A stretch of DNA of 40,509 bases from an uncultured beta proteobacterium (GCA_903958565.1 CAJBTJ010000386.1:1-40509); one strand, 5' to 3'. Shown: positions 10,459-20,261, counted from the stretch's first letter. The notes: generated from the sequence alone by a model not told the origin. A program made the numbers and translations.

Positions 10459-11538
10459 CTAATCTGTATTGCGCAAAATCACGCGCGCCACGGTTTCAGC
10501 GGGTGCGCCACGACGAATCGTTTCGCCAATCTGCGGCATCATGATGAAGCTGATTTCGCCTGCCTCGGCTTTTTTATCGCCGCGCATCAACCGCATCCAC
10601 TCGTCAACTCCGCCTAACCGCGGCCCGCGGGTCGGGCATCCAATCGCCGCCACCAGGGCGCGCACGCGCTCGACATCTGCAACGGGGAAGCCAAACATTT
10701 CAGCAGACAGATCCGCGGCCATCACCAGCCCGCAGCCTACGGCTTCGCCGTGCAGCCACTGGCCGTAGCCCATTCCAGCCTCGATCGCGTGTCCGAACGT
10801 GTGGCCTAAATTCAAAATTGCACGCAGCCCAGTTTCACGCTCGTCTTTGGACACCACCCAAGCCTTGTATTCGCAAGAACGGCGAATGGCCTCGGCCAGC
10901 AACACGGGATCGCGCGCCCGCAGACCTGCTACGTTTTTCTCACACCAAGCAAAAAACTCTGCGTCCAGAATCAGGCCGTACTTAATTACCTCAGCCAAGC
11001 CAGCAGACATTTCGCGGTCAGGCAAGGTGTTGAGCACATCGGTATCGATCTCAACGGCGATCGGCTGATAAAACGCACCAATCATATTTTTACCAAGAGG
11101 GTGGTTGACCGCAGTCTTGCCACCCACCGAGGAATCTACCTGGGACAACAAGGTCGTGGGCACTTGCACGAAGCGTACGCCGCGCATGTATACGGCTGCA
11201 GCAAAACCGGCCATATCACCGATCACGCCGCCGCCCAGCGCGACGATAACCGTGCGGCGATCAAGCTGCGCGCCCAACATCGCGTCAAAAATAAGATTGA
11301 GTGTTTCCCAGCTTTTGTGGGCCTCGCCATCAGGCAAGATAATTGGCACGATGCGTTTGCCCGTGGCAGCCAGAACTTTAGTCACCCGCTCGCCCATGAG
11401 CCCCTGAATAACCGGATTCGTGACCAAGGCGATCGTGGTGGCATCCGCTGGGATGGACTGAGCTAAGGCATCGAGCCGCCCGCTAGCAATATGGATCGGG
11501 TATTGTCCGCCAGGAGTGGCGACGGTTACGGTATGCAT
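10459..11538 (-). CDS. aroB: 3-dehydroquinate synthase
   Basis: 359 residues. AroB converts DAHP to 3-dehydroquinate, the second step of the shikimate pathway, using NAD+ and a divalent metal. Visible are the cofactor segment [30 protein letters not shown], the loop [25 protein letters not shown], and metal ligands in AEVIKYG (Glu), [10 protein letters not shown] (His) and WLHGEAV (His). Its ATG lies inside the end of aroK (13-bp overlap), so the two are probably translationally coupled. This is the usual aroK-aroB pair. Confidence 0.99.
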   Translation of the reverse strand: MHTVTVATPGGQYPIHIASGRLDALAQSIPADATTIALVTNPVIQGLMGERVTKVLAATGKRIVPIILPDGEAHKSWETLNLIFDAMLGAQLDRRTVIVALGGGVIGDMAGFAAAVYMRGVRFVQVPTTLLSQVDSSVGGKTAVNHPLGKNMIGAFYQPIAVEIDTDVLNTLPDREMSAGLAEVIKYGLILDAEFFAWCEKNVAGLRARDPVLLAEAIRRSCEYKAWVVSKDERETGLRAILNLGHTFGHAIEAGMGYGQWLHGEAVGCGLVMAADLSAEMFGFPVADVERVRALVAAIGCPTRGPRLGGVDEWMRLMRGDKKAEAGEISFIMMPQIGETIRRGAPAETVARVILRNTD

Positions 11539-12242
11539 GGTTTGTTCTCGCCGGTATGGCTTGCCGCAAAATCAGCCCGCATGTTCTCAGAGGAATTAGC
11601 AGGCCGGCTTTGTGCGGAGCGGTCAATAGGTTTGTCGAGCTGTTTGAGTCGGTCAACAATCTGTAGCACCAGTTGCCCGACTGATATGGTACCGGTATCC
11701 ACCGTGAGGTCAGCGACCTCCTGATACAAGGGTTCGCGCGCTTCGAGCAAAGATCGCAAGGTCCCTTTAGGATCAGGGGTCGCCAGTAAGGGGCGGTTGC
11801 GATCTCGGCTGGTGCGCCGAAAGAGCTCGTCTATGCTGGCACGGAGATACACGACCAGCCCGCGGGTGCGCAAGGCACTTCGGTTTTCAGCCGCGATCAC
11901 TGCGCCGCCACCGGTCGCCAGAACGATGTCGGGTCGAACCGTACAGTCATCAAGCACCTGGCACTCACGTTTGCGGAACCCTTTTTCACCTTCGATCTCA
12001 AAGATCACTGGGATGCGAACACCACAGCGGGCTTCTAACTCATGATCCAGATCGAGAAAATCACGGCGCAAGGCTCGGGCAAGTGCTTTTCCAATGGTTG
12101 TTTTGCCGGCCCCCATCATTCCGACCAAAAAAATCGGCGTGTCATGGCCCAGCGTACGCACAGGCAGCTCAGGCACAACGGGGTCGACCGCCGCGTTGGG
12201 CTCAGTCTGTTGTGGCGACTCAGGCAGGGGTTCGTGACTCAT
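11526..12242 (-). CDS. aroK: Shikimate kinase
   Basis: 238 residues from the ATG at 12242. The frame stays open further upstream, but that extension would overlap the divergent mrcA gene and has no family similarity. It phosphorylates shikimate with ATP. The P-loop GMMGAGKTT is at residues 41-49, followed by the shikimate-binding DLDHELE, then FRKREC, ATGGGAV, and the LID region [11 protein letters not shown]. The N-terminal 34 residues (Pro/Glu-rich) and the C-terminal 35 residues are extensions beyond the roughly 170-residue core. A GATAAT hexamer ends 7 bp before the start codon, so the mRNA may be leaderless. Confidence 0.97.
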   Translation of the reverse strand: MSHEPLPESPQQTEPNAAVDPVVPELPVRTLGHDTPIFLVGMMGAGKTTIGKALARALRRDFLDLDHELEARCGVRIPVIFEIEGEKGFRKRECQVLDDCTVRPDIVLATGGGAVIAAENRSALRTRGLVVYLRASIDELFRRTSRDRNRPLLATPDPKGTLRSLLEAREPLYQEVADLTVDTGTISVGQLVLQIVDRLKQLDKPIDRSAQSRPANSSENMRADFAASHTGENKPCIP

Positions 12243-12248
12243 CCTGAC

Positions 12249-12278
12249 ATTATCCCATTGACCGTGCCGCGACACCAA
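12249..12278 (-). promoter_or_regulatory. Candidate aroK promoter
   Basis: On the minus strand TTGGTG (12273-12278) and GATAAT (12249-12254) are separated by 18 bp, a fair sigma-70 match. The expected start of transcription, about 7 bp beyond the -10, falls on the A of the aroK ATG at 12242, which would give a leaderless message. It shares the 79-bp gap with the 5' region of mrcA. Inferred from sequence only. Confidence 0.4.
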
Positions 12279-12321
12279 TAGGCTGGGGCAAAACGGCGCA
12301 AAACCTTTAAAATGGTAGGCA

Positions 12322-14739
12322 ATGAGCAAATCAAATCCCCCCCGCGAAGACGACGACCTATCTGATGAGAAGCCTAAAGGCTCTTTTCTGATTCGGTTCA
12401 TTCTGAAACTATCCATTTTGTCGGCTGGTCTGGCATTGTGTGGCGCCCTGTTGTTTGGAATGGCGATGGCGCTGGCCTGGCCAAACCTGCCCGACTTGAA
12501 CGCCATGACGGACTACCGTCCGCGGGTACCGCTGCGCATCTTCACCTCTGACAAGGTCATGATCGGTGAGTTCGGCGAAGAACGTCGTAACGTTTTGCGC
12601 TTTAACGAAATCCCCGACATCATGAAGTCGGCCGTGCTCTCGGCCGAAGACGACCGGTTTTATCAACACGGCGGCATTGACTGGATTGGTGTCGTACGTG
12701 CTGGGTTGACTAACCTGATCTCCATGCAAAAGACGCAGGGCGCGAGCACGATCACGATGCAGGTGGCGCGCAATTTCTATCTGTCTTCAGAAAAAACCTA
12801 TTCGCGCAAGTTCTATGAGCTGCTCTTGACCTTCAAGATTGAAGCGAGTTTGTCGAAAGATCAGATCCTTGAGCTCTATCTGAATCAGATTTATCTTGGA
12901 CATCGTGCGTACGGCTTTGCGGCAGCCTCACGAACATATTTAGGCAAATCGCTGTCAGACATTACGCCAGCCGATGCCGCCTTGCTCGCCGGCATTCCGA
13001 AAGCACCTTCTCGCTTTAACCCGATCGCGAATAAACCCCGCGCCGTGCAGCGCCAGCGTTATGTGTTGGGACGCATGCATTCGCTGGGCTACCTGACCGA
13101 AGCAGAATACAAAGCCGCACTCGCTCAACCCGTTATCATCAAATCTGCCGAAGGCACTCCGGCGGGTGGGTATGCAGTCCATGGCGAGTATGCTGCTGAG
13201 CTCGCACGTCAGTTGATGATTAGCGTGTATCCCGACAACGTCTATTCGCGCGGGCTGAACGTCTACACAACCATTCACTCGAAAGACCAAGAATGGGCCT
13301 ATCAATCCTTGCGCGAAGGCGTACTGGACTACACACGCCGCGCACCATACCCAGGCCCTGAAGCGCAACTGACTCTGCCCATCGGTCTGGAAAAAGACGC
13401 TGCTAAATTCGATGAGTTTTTAGACGGGGTGTTTGACAAGCATCAGGATCGCACCGAGATGTTAATCGGGGTCGTGCTATCTGTCGCGCCCAATGAGTTG
13501 AAGGTCGCGCGCAGCGCAAGTGAAGTCATCACCGTCAACGACAAACGTGCACTCGGCGTGATTGCGCGCGCGCTCAACCCCAAAGCGCCAGCGAACTTAA
13601 AAATTCAACGGGGTTCGGTGGTGTATCTCCACAAAACACCGGAATACTGGGAAATCCTAAATCTTCCCACAGTGCAGGCCGCCTTTGTATCGATGGCCCC
13701 ACAAGACGGCGCGATGCGCGCCATGGTGGGTGGCTTTGACTTTTACCATGGCAACTTCAATCGGGTGACGCAAGCATGGCGCCAACCGGGCTCTGCGTTC
13801 AAGCCGTTTATCTATGCCGCTTCGCTTGAGCGCGGCTTGACGCCCGGCACTTTGATTTCAGATCAACCGTTTGAATTGACGGCTGCGCAAACCGGATCGG
13901 GCAAGGCCTGGACACCGAAAAACTATGGCGATCAATACGATCAGATGCTGACTATGCGCGAGGCCATCGCGCGGTCGAAGAACATGGTGTCTATCCGTAT
14001 CCTGCAGTCGATTGGGCCGCAATACGCGCAAGAATATGTCACGCGCTTTGGCTTTGATAAATCACGTCATGCGGCAGTGCTGCCAATGGCCTTGGGCTCC
14101 GGTTCGGTGACTCCGATGCAGTTGGCTGCCGGGTTTTCTGTCTTTGCAAACGGTGGCTACCGTGTCACACCCTTCCTGATTGATCACGTCACGGACGCAA
14201 ACGGTCAAACACTGATGCGTGCCAAGCCTGTGATTGCAGGGGATTCTGCTGCCCGAGCCATCGATGCACGTACGGCGTATGTGATGGATGACATGCTGCG
14301 CGGCGTTGCCACCTCGGGCACCGCAGCGCGCTCGCGTCAGGTGCTCAAACGCGGCGACCTTGCGGGCAAAACGGGTACGACAAACGATTCCGTCGATGCT
14401 TGGTTTGCAGGTTATACGCCGCAGCTGGTGGGCGTGGCATGGCTAGGTTACGACCAGCCGAAGTCCCTGGGTTCGCGCGAAACGGGTGGCGGTGCTTCGC
14501 TGCCCGTTTGGCTAGGTTATATGCAAAATGCTCTTAAAGCCTTCCCCGAGCAAAAGCGCGGTCCATTACCGGATGGTTTGATTTCTGAAGGTGGGAATCT
14601 GTATTTCAAAGAATTCCCAGCCGGGGAGGCCGTCAAACGACTCGGGGATCCGAATCAAGATTCGCTCGGCGACTTTTTGAATAATCTGGGCGGCAATAAC
14701 CAAGGTGGCTCAGGACGGCGCCCCGAACCGGGCGGCTAA
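12322..14739 (+). CDS. mrcA: Penicillin-binding protein 1A (bifunctional transglycosylase/transpeptidase)
   Basis: 805 residues. Class A PBPs polymerise and cross-link peptidoglycan. A single N-terminal membrane helix (about residues 24-50) is followed by the glycosyltransferase domain, with AEDDRFYQHGGID carrying the catalytic Glu, then GASTITMQVARNFYL and KILELYLN-like ILELYLNQIYLG. The transpeptidase domain has the SxxK motif at Ser491-Lys494 (PGSAFKPF), SKN in RSKNMVS, and KTG at 683-685 (GKTGTTND). The tail is Gly/Asn-rich. It is divergent from aroK across 79 bp; in several betaproteobacteria the pilMNOPQ genes lie at this junction, but they are absent here. Confidence 0.98.
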   Translation: MSKSNPPREDDDLSDEKPKGSFLIRFILKLSILSAGLALCGALLFGMAMALAWPNLPDLNAMTDYRPRVPLRIFTSDKVMIGEFGEERRNVLRFNEIPDIMKSAVLSAEDDRFYQHGGIDWIGVVRAGLTNLISMQKTQGASTITMQVARNFYLSSEKTYSRKFYELLLTFKIEASLSKDQILELYLNQIYLGHRAYGFAAASRTYLGKSLSDITPADAALLAGIPKAPSRFNPIANKPRAVQRQRYVLGRMHSLGYLTEAEYKAALAQPVIIKSAEGTPAGGYAVHGEYAAELARQLMISVYPDNVYSRGLNVYTTIHSKDQEWAYQSLREGVLDYTRRAPYPGPEAQLTLPIGLEKDAAKFDEFLDGVFDKHQDRTEMLIGVVLSVAPNELKVARSASEVITVNDKRALGVIARALNPKAPANLKIQRGSVVYLHKTPEYWEILNLPTVQAAFVSMAPQDGAMRAMVGGFDFYHGNFNRVTQAWRQPGSAFKPFIYAASLERGLTPGTLISDQPFELTAAQTGSGKAWTPKNYGDQYDQMLTMREAIARSKNMVSIRILQSIGPQYAQEYVTRFGFDKSRHAAVLPMALGSGSVTPMQLAAGFSVFANGGYRVTPFLIDHVTDANGQTLMRAKPVIAGDSAARAIDARTAYVMDDMLRGVATSGTAARSRQVLKRGDLAGKTGTTNDSVDAWFAGYTPQLVGVAWLGYDQPKSLGSRETGGGASLPVWLGYMQNALKAFPEQKRGPLPDGLISEGGNLYFKEFPAGEAVKRLGDPNQDSLGDFLNNLGGNNQGGSGRRPEPGG

Positions 14740-14785
14740 CCGTGTGCTTAAACACGTTGTTAACCGGGGGGTTATGCCGCTCGGC

Positions 14786-15115
14786 TTACAACTCGACGGT
14801 CAGCGGCTTGCCTGTCGCCTCAGAGCAAATACTGGACAAGGTTTGGTGCAGGTCGGTGCCGCCGCGCGTGTCTTTCCAGTGTTTTCCATCAAAGCGGTAA
14901 TGAAAGCCGCCACTGCGGGCTGCGAGCCACATTTCATGCAGGGGAGCCTGACTGTTGATGACGACTTGATGGCCATTTTCAAAAATCAAGTTCAAAACGT
15001 TGCCGTTTCGCTTGGTTTCAACATCCAGATCAAGCTTTTCGAACCAGTGGTCCGCTTGGGCTTCTATTGCATCTAGAATGGCGGTTGCGCGTGTATGAAA
15101 TTCTGTATCGTTCAT
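14786..15115 (-). CDS. cyaY: Iron donor protein CyaY (bacterial frataxin)
   Basis: 109 residues, the family's usual length. CyaY binds iron and modulates IscS-dependent Fe-S cluster assembly. The acidic first helix (MNDTEFHTRATAILDAIEAQAD), the strand LDVETKRNGNVLNLIFENGHQVVINSQAP and the conserved LHEMWLAARSGGFHYRFDGKHWKDTRGG are diagnostic. It is convergent with mrcA (46-bp gap with only short GC-poor dyads) and divergent from lptM, the common Burkholderiales arrangement. Confidence 0.97.
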   Translation of the reverse strand: MNDTEFHTRATAILDAIEAQADHWFEKLDLDVETKRNGNVLNLIFENGHQVVINSQAPLHEMWLAARSGGFHYRFDGKHWKDTRGGTDLHQTLSSICSEATGKPLTVEL

Positions 15116-15147
15116 AATCCTTGTCCTCTCACTTGAGGGAGCTAGCA

Positions 15148-15360
15148 GTGTTCCGTAAAACCGACCGTCCGCGATGTGTGCGTATTGTAGCGATGCTTAT
15201 ACTCTCGGCTATGGTAGTAGGTTGCGGTTTTAAAGGTCCGCTATATCTGCCGCCTAAGCCCGCAGAGGCTCGTTCCTCTGTCAACCACGAGTCCATTTAC
15301 CGCTCGTCACCCGACGAAACGATTCGATCATCCGGTTCCTTGACGCGGATCTTATCCTGA
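15148..15360 (+). CDS. lptM: LPS-translocon maturation lipoprotein LptM
   Basis: 70 residues from a GTG at 15148, chosen because GAGGGAG precedes it at good spacing; an in-frame TTG at 15121 lacks such a site. LptM is a small outer-membrane lipoprotein that helps LptD fold and form its disulfides. The signal LILSAMVVGC puts the lipidated Cys at residue 26, followed at once by the family hallmark GFKGPLYLPP. The rest is a short Ser-rich tail with little conservation. Its position between cyaY and lysA is conserved. The product is easily missed because of size and start codon. Confidence 0.9.
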   Translation: MFRKTDRPRCVRIVAMLILSAMVVGCGFKGPLYLPPKPAEARSSVNHESIYRSSPDETIRSSGSLTRILS

Positions 15361-15457
15361 CGCCGGCCCCGGTGGTGATCGAGTCACCGTCTCAATTTCT
15401 GATATCTGCATTGTCCTTCAAAACGTTCGTGAACCCTTAAATACCCATAGCCTCAAC

Positions 15458-16765
15458 ATGACTGCTCCTGGACCCAACCCCTCCGCCACAGCGCTTTCGA
15501 CCCCTGCTGGCTCGCCTTTTTTTAATTATCGCGACGGCACCCTGTTTGCCGAGAGTGTTTCACTCGCAGAGCTGGGTCGCGCACTGGGTACCCCTCTATA
15601 CGTGTACTCGCGCGCCGCACTTGCGGCAGCGTGGGCCTCCTACCAAGAAGCAATTGGTACTCAACGCGTCTTGGTCTGTTATGGGATGAAGGCCAACTCA
15701 AACCTTGCTGTGCTCAAGGAATTCGCGCGACTAGGGAGCGGCTTTGACATTGTTTCGGGCGGCGAATTGGCGCGTGTATTGGCCGCCGGTGCAGATCCCG
15801 CGAAGGTGGTGTTTTCAGGTGTTGGTAAACAAGCGTGGGAAATGCGTGCCGCCCTTGAGGCTGGCGTAAAGTGTTTTAACGTCGAGTCCGTCCCAGAACT
15901 CAAACGCCTCTCGCAAGTCGCCTGCGAAATGAGCAAGACAGCGGCGGTATCTTTGCGCGTAAATCCCGACGTAGATGCACAAACGCATCCGTATATTTCC
16001 ACGGGACTGAAAGAAAATAAATTTGGTATCGCCATCGAAGACGCTCCTGCCGCCTATCAACTGGCCTCGTCGCTTCCGGGAATCTCTGTCGTGGGTGTGG
16101 ACTGTCATATCGGCTCGCAAATCACCGAGGTCGCACCCTATCTGGATGCGCTGGATAAACTGCTTAAGTTGATTGATCAGCTAACCAAGCTGGGTATCAA
16201 GCTAAAGCACTTGGACCTCGGTGGCGGACTCGGTATCCGTTACGACGATGAGACTCCCTTAGCGCCCAAAGTACTTCTCGACAAAGTTTTTACACAGTTA
16301 AAGGCCCGCGGGTATGCGGGGCTTGAGCTTGTGCTCGAACCAGGGCGCTCGCTTGTGGGTAACGCAGGAGTCTTGCTCACGACGGTACAGTATCTGAAAC
16401 ACGCTGACGCGCGCAACTTTGCAATTGTCGATGCCGCGATGAATGATTTGATGCGACCCGCGCTGTACGAAGCTTGGCATGGGGTGTTGCCTGTCACGCC
16501 ACGTAACGATTCAAGCGCGCTCTACGACGTGGTCGGCCCTGTTTGTGAAAGCGCCGATTGGCTAGCTCGGGCGCGGCAACTGGCTTTGCACGAAGGCGAT
16601 ATCCTCGCAATTGAGTCTGCTGGAGCCTACGGCTTTGTGATGGCAGGCAACTACAACAGCCGTCCACGCCCAGCCGAAGTAATGGTCGATGGCGATAAGT
16701 ATTATGTTGTGCGCCAACGCGAAATGCTTGCCGATCTGATTCGAGGCGAAAGCTTCTTACCTTGA
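15458..16765 (+). CDS. lysA: Diaminopimelate decarboxylase
   Basis: 435 residues. This PLP enzyme converts meso-diaminopimelate to L-lysine, the last lysine step. The PLP lysine is Lys78 in CYGMKANSN. HIGSQIT, the phosphate-binding GGGLGIRY, EPGRSLVGNAG and the active-site Cys363 in GPVCESADW follow in order, with YGFVMAGNYNSRPRPAEV near the end. The N-terminus carries about 25 extra residues before FNYRDGTLFAE, so a slightly later start is conceivable. It follows lptM by 97 bp on the same strand and converges on the DMT transporter gene with a 20-bp gap. Confidence 0.98.
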   Translation: MTAPGPNPSATALSTPAGSPFFNYRDGTLFAESVSLAELGRALGTPLYVYSRAALAAAWASYQEAIGTQRVLVCYGMKANSNLAVLKEFARLGSGFDIVSGGELARVLAAGADPAKVVFSGVGKQAWEMRAALEAGVKCFNVESVPELKRLSQVACEMSKTAAVSLRVNPDVDAQTHPYISTGLKENKFGIAIEDAPAAYQLASSLPGISVVGVDCHIGSQITEVAPYLDALDKLLKLIDQLTKLGIKLKHLDLGGGLGIRYDDETPLAPKVLLDKVFTQLKARGYAGLELVLEPGRSLVGNAGVLLTTVQYLKHADARNFAIVDAAMNDLMRPALYEAWHGVLPVTPRNDSSALYDVVGPVCESADWLARARQLALHEGDILAIESAGAYGFVMAGNYNSRPRPAEVMVDGDKYYVVRQREMLADLIRGESFLP

Positions 16766-16785
16766 GCGTTGCGAAACTCTGCGGC

Positions 16786-17706
16786 TTAACGTGACCGCAG
16801 GTATGTGATCAACATTGGAAGCGTGAGCGACAGACCTGCCACAACAACAAGTACGATGCCCGCCAACGAAGAGAGTGTGGGCATCTGTCCAAACAGCAAC
16901 TCACCATAGATCACCGCAAGCACCAACTGGAAGTAGTTAAGTGGCGCGAGGCTCGAGGCTGGAACATATTTATACGCATAGATCAACGCGTACTGACCCA
17001 GCCCTCCAACCACGCTCATTAACAAAATCCACGCCCAGTCTGTCGGAGTTGGCCACAGCGTCGGCCAAAAAATTAATGTTGTGACACCACCAATACACCA
17101 GCAGGTGCTGGCGGCATACACAAAAATTTGTTCGCTGTAAACGCGGTGAGAAAGCTTACGTGTATAGATTTGAACGAGAGCGAAACTCACTGCTGAGGTG
17201 AGCAGCAACGCGGTTCCGATTAAGGAGATTTCCCCGCTACCAGGCTTCACAATGAACAGCATGCCAATCATGCCCGCAGCAAGTGCCAGATATTGTTTGA
17301 GTCCGACTTTCTCGCCGAGCATCATCGGAGCAAAGATCAGGACGATGAGAGGTGAAACAAAATAAATCGCGGTCGCCTCAGCAAGCGGCATGTACTGAAG
17401 GCTAGGCATAAAGGCCGTGCCAGACACTCCAAGCAAGACTCCACGCAAGAGCAAGAGATTGCGTTCGGGGGGCGCCACCCGCAAGCTATAACCTCTGATC
17501 AACAGCGCGCTAAAAGCGAGCACTACAATTACCGTATAACGTGAAAAATTCACGAGCGGGGCCGAATAAACATGCACAAGGCCTTTCGCCAACGCGTCGA
17601 GCGTGGCAAACATCGTGATCGAAAACAAAAAGAAACCGCAGCCTTTTAACCACTGCAAGGGCTGAGGGGTTAAGAGCACTGATTGCGCGGCTGGGGGTGA
17701 GGTCAT
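16786..17706 (-). CDS. EamA/DMT-superfamily transporter
   Basis: 306 residues from the ATG at 17706, which overlaps the stop codon of the upstream MFS gene as ATGA. Ten hydrophobic helices in two EamA repeats are visible; segments include FFLFSITMFATLDALAKGL, LLRGVLLGVSGTAFMPSL and PLAEATAIYFVSPLIV in the first half, and GLGQYALIYAYKYVPASSLAPLNYFQLV in the second. Members export metabolites such as amino acids or S-adenosylmethionine, or are of unknown function. The coupling to the MFS gene suggests the two are made together. The substrate is not predictable. Confidence 0.93.
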   Translation of the reverse strand: MTSPPAAQSVLLTPQPLQWLKGCGFFLFSITMFATLDALAKGLVHVYSAPLVNFSRYTVIVVLAFSALLIRGYSLRVAPPERNLLLLRGVLLGVSGTAFMPSLQYMPLAEATAIYFVSPLIVLIFAPMMLGEKVGLKQYLALAAGMIGMLFIVKPGSGEISLIGTALLLTSAVSFALVQIYTRKLSHRVYSEQIFVYAASTCWCIGGVTTLIFWPTLWPTPTDWAWILLMSVVGGLGQYALIYAYKYVPASSLAPLNYFQLVLAVIYGELLFGQMPTLSSLAGIVLVVVAGLSLTLPMLITYLRSR

Positions 17707-18908
17707 GCGGCTGAAGTTTTTGAAGCTCGATACAGCGGCCATAAGGTCAGCGCACAGAGCACCCCAACCAGGCCTAGCACGCCATAACTCGATCCGTAGC
17801 TGCCTAACGCGCCCGCCAACACACCAAACATGGGAGGACCAATCATCACACCGAGAAATGTGATGCACAGTGTGCCGCCGGTGGCAAGGCTCGCTTGCCC
17901 AATCGGCGCTTGACGTGCAATTTCTGCTAAAAACACGCCGTTCCAGCCAACAGCAGACGAACCAAATATCGCAAGGATTGGAAAGAGCAACCAAGGCGAG
18001 GACTCAGGAGTTAGCAGAGCAGTCCCGACACAGCCAATGGTAAGAAGGCCTGCGATCACAATCAGCATCATGCTCGCACCGAGCCAGCGGTCGGCGATGT
18101 AGCCCCACAGCATCCGCCCCGCTACACCGCCTCCTTGGGCAACGGTCAGTGCGCCCCCCGCGGCGATAAGGCTCCAGCCAAGGTCTTCATATAAAAAGGT
18201 AACAAGATAACCCGTCAGCGACATCTGACTGATCGCAAACAAGAGCGACATGATCGACAGGCTGCGTAGGTTGCGGTGCTGAAAAATAAGCTTAAGTGGC
18301 AAAACAACACTTGCTGCAAATGAAGGCTTGACACTTGCGTCTCGATCGTCATCAAGGCTGTTGCGTAACGGTTGGACGGCCCAGGCACAGAGCGCGCACG
18401 CCATGCCTGCGCAGAGGAATGCCGCCTGCCAACCAATCAGACTATTGAGCGTGGGCACAAGCGCGCCAGCGATAATGCCGCCAAGTGGTACGCCCGTTTG
18501 TTTAATTGAAAAAACAAAAGAAAGTTTTTCCGGTGGGGTGGTCTTAATCAATAAGTGTGAACTTGCAGGTGTAATGGGACCGTAACCTGCGCCAATAAAC
18601 AAGGCGCCGATGGCGATCGTCAACGGATGGGGGTAGGCCGAAAGCAGCAAACCACATGACGCCACCACTAAGCCAACTTGGCTTAGGCGAATAGCGCCCC
18701 AGCGCTTGACTGCCGCGCCACCCAAGAGCGTGGCAACCATTGCCGCAAAATAGACGAGCGCTACATAGGCGCCCAGATAGGTTGTTGCGATTCCTAAGTC
18801 TTTGGCAACCGCCGGCGCAACCACCGGCACGTTCATCACTGCCATTGCGACAAGAGCTTGTACAGTCAGTGTTGCAACGAGTACGAGTGAAGGCTTAGGG
18901 GGTGTCAC
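17703..18908 (-). CDS. MFS transporter (CynX/NimT-like appearance)
   Basis: 401 residues from a GTG start with GAGGG at good spacing. It is a twelve-helix major facilitator. The segment FIGAGYGPITPASSHLLIKTTPPEKLSFVFSIKQTGVPLGG resembles transporters of small organic anions, and a second A-like loop RMLWGYIADRWLG starts the C-terminal half. A hydrophilic central loop (LRNSLDDDRDASVKPS) joins the halves. It lies 12 bp after ccsB and overlaps the DMT gene by 4 bp, so it may be transcribed with the cytochrome maturation genes. The substrate is unknown. Confidence 0.92.
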   Translation of the reverse strand: MTPPKPSLVLVATLTVQALVAMAVMNVPVVAPAVAKDLGIATTYLGAYVALVYFAAMVATLLGGAAVKRWGAIRLSQVGLVVASCGLLLSAYPHPLTIAIGALFIGAGYGPITPASSHLLIKTTPPEKLSFVFSIKQTGVPLGGIIAGALVPTLNSLIGWQAAFLCAGMACALCAWAVQPLRNSLDDDRDASVKPSFAASVVLPLKLIFQHRNLRSLSIMSLLFAISQMSLTGYLVTFLYEDLGWSLIAAGGALTVAQGGGVAGRMLWGYIADRWLGASMMLIVIAGLLTIGCVGTALLTPESSPWLLFPILAIFGSSAVGWNGVFLAEIARQAPIGQASLATGGTLCITFLGVMIGPPMFGVLAGALGSYGSSYGVLGLVGVLCALTLWPLYRASKTSAA

Positions 18909-18920
18909 AACACACCCTCG

Positions 18921-20252
18921 TTACAACGCACCATACGAATGCAATCCCGAAAGAAACATGTTGACGCCAAGAAAGGCAAAGCACGTTATCAACAAGCCCA
19001 CCAAAGCCCAGTAAGCGGCCATCGTTCCGCGCAAGCCTTTAAGCATACGCATATGTAGCCACGCCGCATAGTTTAACCAAACGATTAGCGCCCACGTTTC
19101 TTTAGGATCCCACTGCCAGTAAGCGCCCCAGGCATCTGCCGCCCATAACGCACCGAGAATCGTCGCAACGGTGAAAAAAGCGAAGCCGACAGCAATGGCT
19201 CGATACATAATGTCGTCGAGCACTTCAAAGGAAGGAAGGCGCTCAGAGATAGGTTTGCGAAACAGCAATATCGTTCCAACAATCACGGCTCCGATGCCAA
19301 AGTAAAGCATCCAGGTGGCTGACAACCCTTCGGTGCGAAACACCATGGGTTCTGCTGCAAGCAAGACGCCGAGAATAAAGAGAGGCATCAACTTTAGCCA
19401 CGAGCGTGTTTGGCCGTGCTGCTTGACCAAATAGGCAAAGCCAACCATGGCTGCTAAAGAAAACGTGCCATAGCCGATAAAGTTTGCTGGCACATGGATT
19501 TTCATCCACCAGCTTTTTAATGCGGGGACGAGGGGCTGGATTTGATAGGCGTCTCGGGTAAAGGAATACCAGAGCAAAAACACGACGGCTGACGTAATAA
19601 TTAACAATACAAAGCCACCCAAGGCGCGCGTGGCATAGCGACTTTCGTAATACAAATAAAACAATGCAGTGACAAGCGAGAACAGGACGAACACTTCATA
19701 TAAATTACTGACAGGGATATGGCCGATATCGGGCCCCAACATATGACCTTCGCGCCATCGCACCAACATCCCAGTGGCCCCTGCGAATACCGCCCCCCAA
19801 GTGAGTGCCGTGCCAAGCCATGCGGCGGTCGGGCTTGCCAGCCCGATCCAATAACAAAATGTTGCCACGACGAACAGTGAGCACATCCACAAAATTGCAG
19901 ACTGCGATGACAGTAGGTATTTCAGCAAAAAGGCCTGATCCGCGCGCGCGATATCACCCTGATACAACCAAAGGGCGAGCCCGGCTGCAAGCGCCATGGC
20001 GATCATTAGCGTACGCAACGGTCGCCACAACCAACCTAACCACGTCAGGAAGGGTACGGTCAGCACAAGAATCACTTTTTCGTAGCTATCCATTGCCTGA
20101 CTGTAGTGCGTCAAGGCAACGCCCGCTCCCGCCGATAACAACAGAAAAAAGAGCACATCAAACAGCGTAGGGCGGCCGCGCTCGAGGCGCGACTGGCCGG
20201 GGTCAGACAGGTCATCCCAAGTATTTGCAGCGCCGGCGACTGGTTGTGTCAT
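18921..20252 (-). CDS. ccsB: System II cytochrome c biogenesis protein CcsB (CcsA/ResC type)
   Basis: 443 residues, polytopic. With ResB it forms the System II synthase that exports haem and attaches it to apocytochrome c in the periplasm. The tryptophan-rich WWD haem-handling motif is clear near the C-terminus: WGAYWQWDPKETWALIVWLNY, with conserved His residues in flanking helices (such as KIHVPANFIGYG and WLHMRM). The first part holds several extra helices. It starts 9 bp after the resB stop, so the two are co-transcribed. Both components are present and adjacent; nothing looks broken. Confidence 0.96.
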   Translation of the reverse strand: MTQPVAGAANTWDDLSDPGQSRLERGRPTLFDVLFFLLLSAGAGVALTHYSQAMDSYEKVILVLTVPFLTWLGWLWRPLRTLMIAMALAAGLALWLYQGDIARADQAFLLKYLLSSQSAILWMCSLFVVATFCYWIGLASPTAAWLGTALTWGAVFAGATGMLVRWREGHMLGPDIGHIPVSNLYEVFVLFSLVTALFYLYYESRYATRALGGFVLLIITSAVVFLLWYSFTRDAYQIQPLVPALKSWWMKIHVPANFIGYGTFSLAAMVGFAYLVKQHGQTRSWLKLMPLFILGVLLAAEPMVFRTEGLSATWMLYFGIGAVIVGTILLFRKPISERLPSFEVLDDIMYRAIAVGFAFFTVATILGALWAADAWGAYWQWDPKETWALIVWLNYAAWLHMRMLKGLRGTMAAYWALVGLLITCFAFLGVNMFLSGLHSYGAL

Positions 20253-20261
20253 AGCAATATC

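Noticed and set aside
12243-12506. N-terminal extension of aroK by about 88 codons
   Set aside because: It would run through the divergent mrcA start and has no shikimate kinase similarity; the ATG at 12242 fits better.
14740-14785. Terminator between mrcA and cyaY
   Set aside because: Short dyads (CGTGT/ACACG and TAACC/GGTTA) are present, but neither has a T tract or enough stem strength.
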